Positions 1 to 9,230 of a DNA stretch of 64,000 nt are shown here, one piece after another. Location of the stretch: positions 1 to 64,000 of IMG/VR virus record IMGVR_UViG_3300033816_000828. One strand, given 5' to 3'. The position numbers and the translations under genes were made by a program. The notes under the pieces are model-generated. The model worked only from the letters and a program-made list of their open reading frames with translations. It searched no databases and was not told the origin of the DNA. Position 1 is the first letter of the stretch. Every line of letters begins with the position of its first letter. The stretch comes from a virus.

Positions 1-9
1 TAGGAAATT

Positions 10-3000
10 ATGAGCGATTGTAAATGCGATAGTACGAGTTCTACAGAAACAACACCATGTGTGCCTTTTACTCCTCCTACTGGGTGTGCTCGTATACGCA
101 TGTTTTTTGGAGAATCTGCTCCTCCTCCTGATTCTCAACTTGGAAGCAAAACTAAACCCGGACAATTAAATAAATTATACTATACTTCAGAAATTAATGA
201 AGATCATATTAAGCTTGGATTTAGAATACCAGACTATTCAGCACAAACTCTTGTTGATGCTGGAGTATTAAAAAATAATTTTGGTAAATTTGATTCTGAA
301 GACAATCCAACAAATACATTTGATTTAACAGAAGTAGAGTTACTAGCGGCAGCATCTTGGGAGTCTTGGATAACATGGCTTACAGGAGAATTATTAGCTA
401 TTCCATTAGATAAGCTAGATGATAATAGCAGTAATAATGGTAGAAGTTTTGGATTTTATTGTTTAAAGAGTGCTAATATTGATTTAATACAAATGAGAAT
501 CGATGGCTTTAAGATGTTTCAGAGTCTTAAGGATGGTGATACTCATGGGTTTTATTCTGCTTCTCAAAAAAATACCAGCAATGCCCCAAATACCGCCGGT
601 TGGCAAAAGAGAATTGAGTATTATATTACTAGTATTATAGATCGTTTTGATTGTAAATTTCTAAGACGAGCAGAAGATGTTGAAAAATTAGTATTATGTT
701 ATGAATGGTTAAAAAATATTCATGATACATACTATGGAAGACAGTTTTTGGTTAGAATAGGTGATTCTGTACCAAAATCAGAAGGAACAGCAAATTATCC
801 ATTAGATACTATTTGTATCAAAGATGAAGATGGTGATTATCCAAATTTTGAATATCCATATTTTGTAGATAGCGACGGATCTGCACAAGGATATTTTTTA
901 AGTGATATTATTGATAATAGTGGAGGCTTTCCAGATAAATATGATGATAATATTATAGGATTAGAAAATTTAGATTGGATACAAACAGAAAATGGTAAAG
1001 TTGGATCATTTGTTAGAATAGGACCGTATTCTAAGCCTGTAGAAGCCACCGCTCCATGTTCAGGATTATTTGAACAAATTAAATATCCAAAATTTTCAAG
1101 AAGCAGAGGAGAAACGGAAGACGATTGTGAAAATTACATAATTGATATTTCTAAATTAAATCCTGATAGTTTTTCTATTGGTGCTACCGCCGAGAGCGAA
1201 GCCTTTCCTTCTATACAATATTTATATATGTCGTGCTCAGTATCTGAGCTTTTATATGTGGATGAAAATGGAACTTGGGCGCATATTACACTAGCAGATA
1301 AAGTACCAATGATTTTAAAGGGGTACTCTAGTGCTCAAGGTTTTGTTATGATGGATCTCTTATTGAATGCTGTTGCTAATTTTAAAACAGATATTAGTCA
1401 GATTTATTTATCACTATTAAATCAGCCATTCAATGTTGCCGGAGTTGGAATTTTACAATACTTTTTCAAGTTAACTGGTTATAATACTAATTATCATGGG
1501 GCTAGACCTGACTCTAACATATTAAATATTGCTGGTACTAATAGTTTTTGTTTAATACCAGAAGCTGCTGCTATACCATTTAAAAGTAATTTGTATAAAT
1601 ATGGACCATTTTATTATGGTGATGCTAACGCTGGTGGTGTTGATGTTGTTTTTGATGAAGATATAGCTCCGTGGAATTTTATTCAAGCTGGTCAAGATTC
1701 TTTACCAGCAGGATATGCTTATACCGAAATGGAGAACATAGGTAAAGCAACAGCATCATCATCTCCAAGAGATTTACAAAAATTAGAAAAGGGACGTATT
1801 ACTGTAGCGGGATTACCATGTTATTGTTTAGGTCATTGGGTGGATAATAAAGAGTGCTATGATGAAGCTAATGAGCTAGGCCCAACATTATTAACAGATA
1901 TCAATGTTGAATTTGGTTCTGGCGGATATAATACAACATATAATTTTGCCACATATACTCCAAGATTCGGTAAACCAGAAAAGTATCTGACAGAAGCTTG
2001 GAAAACATCAATTAAAGATACTCAGTACTTAAACAAGTACCTAAAATCATTAGAAAAACAAGTTGATCAAACTAATCAAAGTTATAAATTACGACTGATT
2101 AATGGTGAGCGTGGTGGTAATACATTATTTCCTGGCCAAAATTTATATTTTGGACCAAACATATTACGCAAGTCTACTCCAAATAGTGTTATGTTTAGTG
2201 GTTATTATTTTGATCCGTCTCCAACTCCTAGTTTGGACATGGATGACTATAAAGAACAAGAAGAATATAATACTATACCAACTTCTTATCCGGAAATGTC
2301 GGAATGCGGAAAATATATTTGTACAACCCCCACTCCAATAACCTGGGATCCTGCCGAATTTACTACGCCGTCTAGACTATATTCATTCGCAGAAACCGAT
2401 AAAGCATATACAACAGAGTATATGCAGAATACATATCATCAGTTGAGCGGCATGAGTCTTGATGGATTTTATTTACCAGTATCTTTAAGAGGAGTAAATA
2501 AGGATGCTCGTGTTAAAGAGTATAATAAATATCCAGACAATCATGAAAGCACACCCAATCAATTTGAAATTAGTGGAGATAAATTAATACCTAATGCCGA
2601 TTGGACAAATTCCGCCAGACTACCACGGTTTGCTAAACGATGTGAACATAATGGAGAATTTGTAGAATGGGATGCTTTATCTGATGATTATCCTGATGGT
2701 CTAAATCGTGATATATCAAATGGTAATGGACAACCTATATCGTCTAAAACTCGTGACGAAATACCACCTTTTAAATTAAATCATATAGATGGAGAAAATG
2801 GGTTAGAGGATAAATATTGTTATTCATTACAAATTAATCAAAGATATCTTAATCCTATGTTATCTGTTAAGAATCTTATTGGTGATGCTGATGATAAAAT
2901 ACAAGGTTGGGATGATAGAATAAATAATAGTGATAAAGGATTTGTAATATCAAGTATCATATTTGGTCAAGATCATATTGATTATCAAATTACTCATACC

Positions 3001-3855
3001 AATCCTGAGGATGCGTCTGATGATATAGAAAGTAAAGATACTGATGAATTTATACGTCAACAGTTTAAGAACTTCAGATTTCCGGCCTTAAGAGGTCCGT
3101 TAGTTTTACAAGGATGGGGATACGATACATCTGGCAAGCCTATTCCTAATAAAGCTGATGGTTGGGGCCATGCTCAACAGGGAGAATTTAGAAAAGAAAA
3201 TTTAACTGATAAATTTATGCAAAACTGGTTACAGAATCCTAAAACATGGCCGGTGGGACCAATAGATTTAAGATTCGATAGAGAACGAGGAGTCTGGACA
3301 TGTCCTTCTCCTAATAAAATTGTTGTAGCAAGATTAAAAGAAAAACTAATTCCTAATGGTAGTGCTAAGGCCGAATTGATTAATCCAGAAGCTGGCGCTA
3401 ATACCGGACAACCTATTAGATTTTATGAAAACTATAGTATTAGTGGACCAAATGGTGAAAATGTAAAATTACATATGGAAAATACAGAAATTACTGTATA
3501 TGATTTCTTAGGTATAGATTTATGTCAATGTGATATTGTATATGCTTATTATGATGATAATAGATATATTGTATTAGAGAGCGATAGAGCATACAAAGAT
3601 CCTAATGATATTTGTACTGAAATCGTATGTACAACTACAACAACCACAACCACCACGCCAACAACAACAACAACAGTACCAACAGAGACCACAGAAACAC
3701 CAACAGAAACTACACCGCCACCACCGCCGTGCGATTGGTGTGGTCTTGAATGTTTACAATCTTTACCAGGCTATAAAACTGATGGAACATTAATACTTGG
3801 AGCAAAAGATGGTTGCTTACAATGGTTTGAAACTACAGAATGCGGAGCAACTTAA
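10..3855 (+). CDS. Large unrecognised protein, probable virion surface or appendage protein
   Basis: I do not recognise this 1281-residue protein. It is the only + strand gene in the window; an AGGA lies 5 nt before its ATG. The first 30 residues carry three Cys, and the body is rich in Asp, Asn, Gly and Tyr with no membrane segment or signal peptide. Residues about 1205-1240 form a Thr-rich then Pro-rich linker, followed by a short Cys-containing tail (CDWCGLEC). A similar Thr/Pro linker occurs in the Cys-rich protein at 43487-44170. The size, low-complexity linker and Cys-capped end suggest an extracellular structural protein, but this is inference. It converges on the next gene with a 2-base gap and no visible terminator. 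Confidence 0.6.
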   Translation: MSDCKCDSTSSTETTPCVPFTPPTGCARIRMFFGESAPPPDSQLGSKTKPGQLNKLYYTSEINEDHIKLGFRIPDYSAQTLVDAGVLKNNFGKFDSEDNPTNTFDLTEVELLAAASWESWITWLTGELLAIPLDKLDDNSSNNGRSFGFYCLKSANIDLIQMRIDGFKMFQSLKDGDTHGFYSASQKNTSNAPNTAGWQKRIEYYITSIIDRFDCKFLRRAEDVEKLVLCYEWLKNIHDTYYGRQFLVRIGDSVPKSEGTANYPLDTICIKDEDGDYPNFEYPYFVDSDGSAQGYFLSDIIDNSGGFPDKYDDNIIGLENLDWIQTENGKVGSFVRIGPYSKPVEATAPCSGLFEQIKYPKFSRSRGETEDDCENYIIDISKLNPDSFSIGATAESEAFPSIQYLYMSCSVSELLYVDENGTWAHITLADKVPMILKGYSSAQGFVMMDLLLNAVANFKTDISQIYLSLLNQPFNVAGVGILQYFFKLTGYNTNYHGARPDSNILNIAGTNSFCLIPEAAAIPFKSNLYKYGPFYYGDANAGGVDVVFDEDIAPWNFIQAGQDSLPAGYAYTEMENIGKATASSSPRDLQKLEKGRITVAGLPCYCLGHWVDNKECYDEANELGPTLLTDINVEFGSGGYNTTYNFATYTPRFGKPEKYLTEAWKTSIKDTQYLNKYLKSLEKQVDQTNQSYKLRLINGERGGNTLFPGQNLYFGPNILRKSTPNSVMFSGYYFDPSPTPSLDMDDYKEQEEYNTIPTSYPEMSECGKYICTTPTPITWDPAEFTTPSRLYSFAETDKAYTTEYMQNTYHQLSGMSLDGFYLPVSLRGVNKDARVKEYNKYPDNHESTPNQFEISGDKLIPNADWTNSARLPRFAKRCEHNGEFVEWDALSDDYPDGLNRDISNGNGQPISSKTRDEIPPFKLNHIDGENGLEDKYCYSLQINQRYLNPMLSVKNLIGDADDKIQGWDDRINNSDKGFVISSIIFGQDHIDYQITHTNPEDASDDIESKDTDEFIRQQFKNFRFPALRGPLVLQGWGYDTSGKPIPNKADGWGHAQQGEFRKENLTDKFMQNWLQNPKTWPVGPIDLRFDRERGVWTCPSPNKIVVARLKEKLIPNGSAKAELINPEAGANTGQPIRFYENYSISGPNGENVKLHMENTEITVYDFLGIDLCQCDIVYAYYDDNRYIVLESDRAYKDPNDICTEIVCTTTTTTTTTPTTTTTVPTETTETPTETTPPPPPCDWCGLECLQSLPGYKTDGTLILGAKDGCLQWFETTECGAT

Positions 3856-3857
3856 TA

Positions 3858-4373
3858 CTAGCACAAATTAATTCCTGCTGCATTTAAGCATTCATTAGCT
3901 TTAGGATCATTACATATGACACCAGTAAATAGATAACACGCTAGTGCTTGAGTTCCTGTTTGGCATGTTCCAGGACCCGTTACAACGTCGGTGCTTACAC
4001 ATTCAGAACAGTCATTTACAATACGAAAACGCCAATACCATTGTTGTTGAGCTATTGCTGCTCCCGATATTCTATCTGGTTCTGACGAGTTGAAACACAC
4101 AGATCCTGCGACTTTTATACTATCTTGTATTACATTTTCTCCAACACACCCAAAAATCACTCCTTCGTCTCCAATAACCTCGTATGTTCCATCTGGCTGA
4201 TCTCCAGGAACAACATCTGCCTGATATGGCTCCCACCACCCACTATTTGTCCAAGCGGCATTATAAAACGAAAAAACTTTTTCATAACATACATGACAAC
4301 AACAGTTGGTATCGGTACCAACCAAGTCATCTCTCATCAAAACTTTACCATTTTGAATAGTAACATTAACCAT
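3858..4373 (-). CDS. Cys-rich protein, paralogue of the 43487-44170 product
   Basis: 171 residues with about 14 Cys and no recognised family. From residue 25 to the end it aligns by eye with the product at 43487-44170: shared pieces include FNSSEP/YNSSEP, QWYWRFR/QWYYRYR and DCSECV, followed by a GPG-C-TGT segment and a Cys-bearing end. No signal peptide is visible. Regular Cys spacing suggests a disulfide- or metal-stabilised small domain, perhaps a virion decoration or fibre-tip module; this is inference from its paralogue, which sits among appendage genes. Its start overlaps the preceding zinc-ribbon gene by one base. Confidence 0.6.
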   Translation of the reverse strand: MVNVTIQNGKVLMRDDLVGTDTNCCCHVCYEKVFSFYNAAWTNSGWWEPYQADVVPGDQPDGTYEVIGDEGVIFGCVGENVIQDSIKVAGSVCFNSSEPDRISGAAIAQQQWYWRFRIVNDCSECVSTDVVTGPGTCQTGTQALACYLFTGVICNDPKANECLNAAGINLC

Positions 4374-4693
4374 TATTTTTCTTTAGTCCACTTGTGCCAG
4401 CCCTTATTCGGTAAATAATTACCATCATCATCTTTACGCTTTGGAAATAGCGTTCCACCCTTTTTATGTTGACCAAATGCTAAAATCGCTCCACAATCAG
4501 AACATCTTAATTCGTAATAATCATTACCTTCCACATTACGAACAACAAATCTAAGATTGGTACTACCACACAATCCGCATTTTTCTTCGGCAAAGATTTC
4601 TTGAATTAGTGCCAATTCTTTAAAAATTTCTTTTTGTCCAGATCCCTCTAATTCAAACTCTAATTTATCTCCAACCTTATACTTTACTTTCAT
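4373..4693 (-). CDS. Zinc-ribbon protein, probably recombination-associated
   Basis: 106 residues from the chosen start. A longer start 12 bases upstream is in frame, but GGAG lies 7 nt before this ATG and the shorter form avoids overlap with the upstream gene. The middle has CGLCG and, about 24 residues later, CSDCG, a four-Cys zinc ribbon; the C-terminal part is basic and aromatic (KGWHKW). Proteins of this layout, ending in a GQ-GG-LF-KRKD-like segment, are familiar to me from phage recombination loci, consistent with the neighbour upstream. Binding of single-stranded DNA is a guess. Confidence 0.55.
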   Translation of the reverse strand: MKVKYKVGDKLEFELEGSGQKEIFKELALIQEIFAEEKCGLCGSTNLRFVVRNVEGNDYYELRCSDCGAILAFGQHKKGGTLFPKRKDDDGNYLPNKGWHKWTKEK

Positions 4694-4695
4694 AA

Positions 4696-5406
4696 TTATC
4701 TCCATTCATTATCATAACCAACTAATTTAGATGGAATATCATTTAAACTTTGTTGATACTTTGACAGTTCTCGTATGATGCCAACAGCGGCATCGTGACT
4801 AATACTTTTTATATTAGCTGTATTTAATGATAAATCAAGCAATAATTGTTTAATATTAATATTGCTTCTTTTAGCCATAACATCAATAAAATTAATTTGT
4901 TGTTCACTAATCTTATTAACACTATGACCATCAGGATCATCCTCAATATTTTGGGCCAATTCTTCAGCAGCAACCACTTTTCTTAATTTTAAGCCTCTTC
5001 TTAGTGCTCGTCCTTCTGCTCGTGTTTCGGCCACTGCTACAGGATGATTGCGATAGATTTTGTCACAATTTCCCCAATAAACATCTGCCGCTCCACTCAC
5101 AATTTTCTTTATATTTAGATTGACCTTGTCTGACCCCTCGATATTTAAATAATACGCTATAGTATGAACCACGGTGGCTCTTTTCTCATTATTAGGATCA
5201 GGACTCTGCACAACCTGACTCAAAGATTCAACCACCGTACAATTTAGAGCAATTTCAAAAATTCGTCTTAATCCATCAGTAGTAGGATTACCATCTATTT
5301 TTTCATCATCAGATAATAGTCCTAATACATAATCATTCCATTCTAAACTATTAGTATCAACCTTGTTGGTTTTGGTATCACAATCAGTCTTCTTTTCTTT
5401 AGCCAT
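4696..5406 (-). CDS. Candidate phage recombination (ssDNA-annealing-like) protein
   Basis: 236 residues, soluble, no signal peptide. The most distinctive part, residues about 115-150, contains a conserved-looking AVAETRAEGRALRRGLKL segment; comparable segments occur in phage proteins annotated near single-strand annealing functions, but I cannot confirm family membership. The C-terminal third is helical and polar. AAGGA lies about 9 nt upstream of the ATG. The zinc-ribbon gene follows with a 2-base gap, so the two are probably made together. An alternative is a structural or unknown DNA-binding protein. Confidence 0.4.
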   Translation of the reverse strand: MAKEKKTDCDTKTNKVDTNSLEWNDYVLGLLSDDEKIDGNPTTDGLRRIFEIALNCTVVESLSQVVQSPDPNNEKRATVVHTIAYYLNIEGSDKVNLNIKKIVSGAADVYWGNCDKIYRNHPVAVAETRAEGRALRRGLKLRKVVAAEELAQNIEDDPDGHSVNKISEQQINFIDVMAKRSNINIKQLLLDLSLNTANIKSISHDAAVGIIRELSKYQQSLNDIPSKLVGYDNEWR

Positions 5407-5423
5407 ATACTTTTTCCTTTTTA

Positions 5424-6215
5424 TTAATAGTCCGTAATAGAGATAATCTTATTTTTTACATTATTAGTTTTTATATCATCTAATATATGAATTAATTTAT
5501 CATATATTAAGTTTGATCTAGACACAGAATAGTCCTTTGTTTGTTTAATTCTGATTAGATAGAATCCTTTACCAAGAATTAATCCTGTCTTTTTTTCATC
5601 ATATTTTATATTTCTTTTCAACGAATCGTCACCCCACACAGGAGAGAAATGTGATGGCCCATCAACTTCTATAGCCACATTAATACTAGGTATCACAATA
5701 TCAATTTGCAATTTGGTATTTACCAAAGTTTGTTCTTGATGAAATTGTATCTTATATCCGTCACCAATAAGTTTTTGTGCTAAAAATTTTTCTAATTTGG
5801 ATCCTGTTTTACTAGCAGATCTAACTGCTTCATTAGCTTTTTGTAACATATTTGCTTTTTCATCGTCACTTAACTGATCCCAATTATCTTTAGCTTTATT
5901 TTTTCTTTTTTTAAGTTCTTGATCAGATAAACTCTCCCACGACACCATCACACCTTGACCAATCTTGTTTTTTACGCTTTCTGGTCTAGATTTACCTTTG
6001 GTCGGATGACAATGCTTTCCTGTATTCAATGCGTTTTTTTGTGCTGCACTTTTGTCTCTAATTTTAATTTCAAATTTAATAGCATCTCTACGAATTTTAT
6101 TAGGATATGTATTTAGCAATAAAGCGATATCTTGAAAACTTTTATTCTCATTTGTATAGAATTTTTTAATCAGTTGTTTTTTTTCATTATCTGTATATTC
6201 ATTATACTTTTTCAT
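5424..6215 (-). CDS. Vsr/DUF559-like endonuclease with HTH and NUMOD-like repeats
   Basis: 263 residues. Residues 1-50 look like a helix-turn-helix (SFQDIALLLN). Residues about 65-130 contain a GKSRPESVKNKI segment of NUMOD3 type and two copies of a W-LSD-E-K repeat (WESLSDQE, WDQLSDDE). The C-terminal half has a restriction-endonuclease fold signature: ID near residue 173, IEVDGPSH near 185, and a final FYLIRIK strand, as in Vsr/DUF559 nucleases. Known: such combinations occur in free-standing homing endonucleases. Inferred: this gene is a selfish or mobile nuclease inserted between the recombination genes and the glycan cluster. It overlaps the upstream gene by 14 bases. Confidence 0.65.
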   Translation of the reverse strand: MKKYNEYTDNEKKQLIKKFYTNENKSFQDIALLLNTYPNKIRRDAIKFEIKIRDKSAAQKNALNTGKHCHPTKGKSRPESVKNKIGQGVMVSWESLSDQELKKRKNKAKDNWDQLSDDEKANMLQKANEAVRSASKTGSKLEKFLAQKLIGDGYKIQFHQEQTLVNTKLQIDIVIPSINVAIEVDGPSHFSPVWGDDSLKRNIKYDEKKTGLILGKGFYLIRIKQTKDYSVSRSNLIYDKLIHILDDIKTNNVKNKIISITDY

Positions 6216-6573
6216 TTAATTTATCCTTTATACTATTAATAGCATCAATTAGATTTGTCCATCTAATATTCAAATATGATTCATTAGAGCCAATCGCCTC
6301 ATCTGAATCATATATTACCATACATCTATCAAGTTTATCCTTAGGAACATATTTTAGATCAGTATGATATACCAGAATATAATAATTATAAAAACAATGT
6401 CTTAAATATAGTGTTGAAAATATAGGTATATTTTTTGTAATAGGAGCGCTATTATGATCAGTATATATTACAGGATGAAGCAGCAATTCATTAGCATATA
6501 GTTGTTCATAAATCTTTAATGCTAAAGAGTCAGTATTGTTTAATTTATGACTAAATAATGCTATCTCAAACAT
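6202..6573 (-). CDS. Unrecognised protein in glycan cluster
   Basis: 123 residues, Tyr- and Leu-rich. The opening strand FEIALFSHKL followed by a helix resembles the first beta-alpha unit of a Rossmann-like fold, and a second strand pair (CMVIYDS) follows near residue 85, but no catalytic motif is visible. It overlaps the nucleotidyltransferase-like gene upstream by 13 bases and the endonuclease downstream by 14, so it is translated within the same unit. It could be a remnant or small partner of a glycosyltransferase. Confidence 0.5.
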   Translation of the reverse strand: MFEIALFSHKLNNTDSLALKIYEQLYANELLLHPVIYTDHNSAPITKNIPIFSTLYLRHCFYNYYILVYHTDLKYVPKDKLDRCMVIYDSDEAIGSNESYLNIRWTNLIDAINSIKDKLNEKV

Positions 6574-7256
6574 AATTGATTTTTTACTCTTTCTATATTT
6601 TGCATATTATTGATAACGGTAATCGCTTTATTATTTATTCGGATGGGTCTTAACTCCATACCTCTTTCTATATAATAATTGATAATCTCAAATAGATATA
6701 ATTTACTAATATCATAAGTTTGTTCATTAAATATATCAAAGTCTTTTTTATTAATATACAGAATATCATATAGACTATTAGGTAAATCATAATAGCAATT
6801 AATTAAACGATCATTATTTATTATAACCCCAATATCACCCTTACTACTATTATGCATAATAAAAGAATTATTATATGATAAGGCTTCTTTAATTTTATTA
6901 ATAGCAAAACTATGTAATATATGATTTGTGTTCATAATCAAATAATTTCTAGAACCCTTAACCATTCTTAATGCCTCCTTAAGGCAAGCACCAATATTGG
7001 ACGTATCATTCATATCATATTCTAAATACTTAATATTAGTATATTTTTTATTAGATAAATATTTCTTTATTTTTTTATTTTCAAATCCACAAGAAAGTAT
7101 AATTTCTGGATTATAAAATATTTTATTTAAAATAGATATATGATAATCTAGAATATTAGTATTCTTTTTAAGCTGAATTAAACATCTATTACCTAAAGAT
7201 TTAATTTTTTTATCTGGTAACGTGTCAAGTAATATTACTGAGCATTCTTTAATCAT
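6561..7256 (-). CDS. Sugar-nucleotidyltransferase-like (GT-A fold) protein
   Basis: 231 residues. The N-terminus (CSVILLDT) is followed by NRCLIQLKKNTNILDYHISIL, which matches the plan of nucleotidyltransferases (substrate-binding K, then a helix). LIMNTNHILH near residue 107 lies where the metal-binding LV-GD motif should be, but the acidic residue is missing, and the N-terminal G-GTR loop is degenerate. So it has the fold of a MobA/GlmU-type enzyme but may be inactive or use a different substrate. It overlaps its neighbours by 4 and 13 bases and belongs to the 6.2-10.9 kb glycan cluster. Confidence 0.5.
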   Translation of the reverse strand: MIKECSVILLDTLPDKKIKSLGNRCLIQLKKNTNILDYHISILNKIFYNPEIILSCGFENKKIKKYLSNKKYTNIKYLEYDMNDTSNIGACLKEALRMVKGSRNYLIMNTNHILHSFAINKIKEALSYNNSFIMHNSSKGDIGVIINNDRLINCYYDLPNSLYDILYINKKDFDIFNEQTYDISKLYLFEIINYYIERGMELRPIRINNKAITVINNMQNIERVKNQLCLR

Positions 7257-7717
7257 TTTGTGGCTTTGATATAGTATTCAAATATGTTTATATATTTTTT
7301 TTCTACAATATTTAGCTTTCTATTTTTTAGTTCAGATTCTATATCATACAAGGTATATATGGCTTTTTTATTTTGGTATAATACTATTTTGGTTGTGTCC
7401 AAATCTATATCGTTAAATGTTACCGCTGTTGCTAATTGGTATAAATCAACAGACTGTATAATAATACTACCATTTGTACATAGTTTATTAATTAAAAGAT
7501 CTAATATATTAGTACTTTCATTATATGATAAGTAATCTAATAAATCATTAATAATAATTTCATTACAACTATTATCAGGAATCGTATCTATATTAGTTAC
7601 TGATTCATATTCGCTGCCCACAGAGATAAAATCTGGCTTAATAAGATGCAGGAATAGTTTTTTATTATTTAAATCTTGAACATCTTTTTCGTTATTTGGA
7701 ACAGTAGATTCTGCCAT
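7253..7717 (-). CDS. Degenerate methyltransferase-like protein
   Basis: 154 residues. CNEIIINDLLDYLS followed by LLINKLCTNGSIIIQS and DLYQL has the layout of class I methyltransferase motifs after the SAM site (an acidic/Asn D-L-D-YL motif, then a Gly turn and a strand). The glycine-rich SAM-binding motif that should precede it is not visible in the short N-terminal part. The enzyme may thus be truncated, may work with a partner, or may only keep the fold. It overlaps the upstream gene by 49 bases; initiation further downstream is possible. Confidence 0.45.
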   Translation of the reverse strand: MAESTVPNNEKDVQDLNNKKLFLHLIKPDFISVGSEYESVTNIDTIPDNSCNEIIINDLLDYLSYNESTNILDLLINKLCTNGSIIIQSVDLYQLATAVTFNDIDLDTTKIVLYQNKKAIYTLYDIESELKNRKLNIVEKKYINIFEYYIKATK

Positions 7718-8130
7718 ATTTTTATGTTATCCTCATCTTTAGAATTATAAGATAATATCTGAACGTCTTTTAGATCCCACGAGTCGCTCACCTTTTTACT
7801 AATACATATATGATGCATACATGGGAAGTGATTCATTTGTTTTATTTTTTCATTATCATACAATGGATTTTTAATCGTATGATCAATTAATAATACTGGT
7901 AAGTGTAATTTTCTAGATAAGCTAGCACAGTCATTATGGAATTCTATTTTATTATTACAAATAATTAAGTTTGGAATATTATCGCCATAATATAGCTGGG
8001 AAAAATTCACTAATTCGCATCCGGCAGATTTAATAAAATCTTCGAATTCAGTATTAATTGGTGTCCATAAAACCTTAATTTTATCTGTAATTTTGAGTTG
8101 TTCTCTATATAGAATAGATGATACTATCAT
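7669..8130 (-). CDS. Unrecognised small glycosyltransferase-like protein
   Basis: 153 residues of alternating short strands and helices (IKVLWTPIN, NLIICNNK, LPVLLIDHT, HHICISKKV). The order resembles the N-terminal Rossmann domain of a GT4 enzyme, with VLLIDHT in the place of the acceptor-side strand, but the nucleotide-sugar-binding C-terminal domain is absent. It begins with an ATGA overlap with the GT4 gene upstream, which argues for coupled translation and a shared task. Confidence 0.4.
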   Translation of the reverse strand: MIVSSILYREQLKITDKIKVLWTPINTEFEDFIKSAGCELVNFSQLYYGDNIPNLIICNNKIEFHNDCASLSRKLHLPVLLIDHTIKNPLYDNEKIKQMNHFPCMHHICISKKVSDSWDLKDVQILSYNSKDEDNIKIWQNLLFQITKKMFKI

Positions 8131-9230
8131 GGTATTAGCTTTTCTATAAATTTATATGAAAAAATTTCTTTATCAAATGCTTGTTGTAATTCTTGTTTTT
8201 GTGTTAATGATAGATTATATGCTTTACGCATATTAGTTCTTAGCTCATTAATAGATGGCTCAAGCCATTTCTCGTACATTGTAAAAATATTCTTAATCAT
8301 AGTATTTGAACATAATACGGGAACTTCTGTACTATTAATCATTAAAGCGTTAGTAGAATTAAAATATGTATTAGATCCTATATTTTTAGTATTAATAACC
8401 ACACTGTTGCATAGAGCAGCCTCTATAGAGTTATCGCCAAAGCTATCTGCTCTAGCAAAATTAATATAACAATCGCAGGATTGATGGAGTCTTATTATAT
8501 CATTATCAGACAAATATCCACACAACACGTCAACATCTGGATAATGATCATTAGGTTTTCTAATAATATTTTTAATATTAGACATATCATATTTAACAAT
8601 ATGCTCTAGATCTTCGTTGGTTTTTCTGTGATCATATGTCTTAATAAATAGCTTTACATTGTCTTGTTTATTAAATTCTAATAAATAAGCCATAATTATA
8701 CTTTTAATATTTTTTTTCTCAGTATATTGACCTATGGTATAGAATATAAATGGATTCTCATGATAACCGAAAAAACCATCCCTTTTATTGCTATATGTTT
8801 GTAGATTATATGGTTCTGGTATAATTTTTATTGGGGCTGTTAATCCGCTAGAAATTAAACTGTTAGCAGAAAATTGTGAACCTGTCCATACTTCGTCCAT
8901 CAAATTTAATTTATCTATCCATCCAGAGTGTTTGATATTCAAAGTTTCAATATCAGTAATGGCTATATTTTTACCAAAATTACTATTATATTCAATATAC
9001 TCTGGTAGTATGTGTTGTATTAAAGTGTCATATGTTTTAAATGTATTGACTTCATATTCTTTGTATGTATCAGTACTTGTTTGTTTAGCAATTAAATTTT
9101 GTGTAACATATATTGGTCTGATAGCTAAATTATATTTTGGATTATTAGATAAATACTGTATATATCTTTTACAGGATGCCCCTAGTCCATTGTTATCATA
9201 ATATTGACCGATATATAAAATATTTTTCAT
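8127..9230 (-). CDS. GT4-family glycosyltransferase
   Basis: 367 residues with the two-domain GT-B plan. The N-terminus NILYIGQYYDNNGLGASCKR gives the Gly-containing first loop. FIFYTIGQYTEKKNIKSII near residue 180 starts the nucleotide-sugar domain, and ARADSFGDNSIEAALCNSVV near 260 matches the E-x7-E region of GT4 (SFGDNSIEAAL). Known: GT4 enzymes move a sugar from a nucleotide donor with retention. Donor and acceptor cannot be read from sequence. It overlaps the following gene by 4 bases and abuts the larger GT4 gene upstream. Confidence 0.75.
   Translation of the reverse strand: MKNILYIGQYYDNNGLGASCKRYIQYLSNNPKYNLAIRPIYVTQNLIAKQTSTDTYKEYEVNTFKTYDTLIQHILPEYIEYNSNFGKNIAITDIETLNIKHSGWIDKLNLMDEVWTGSQFSANSLISSGLTAPIKIIPEPYNLQTYSNKRDGFFGYHENPFIFYTIGQYTEKKNIKSIIMAYLLEFNKQDNVKLFIKTYDHRKTNEDLEHIVKYDMSNIKNIIRKPNDHYPDVDVLCGYLSDNDIIRLHQSCDCYINFARADSFGDNSIEAALCNSVVINTKNIGSNTYFNSTNALMINSTEVPVLCSNTMIKNIFTMYEKWLEPSINELRTNMRKAYNLSLTQKQELQQAFDKEIFSYKFIEKLIP

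Noticed and set aside
3605-3793. A Gln-rich + strand frame inside the first gene
   Set aside because: It is the Thr/Pro linker of the 1281-residue protein read in a shifted frame.
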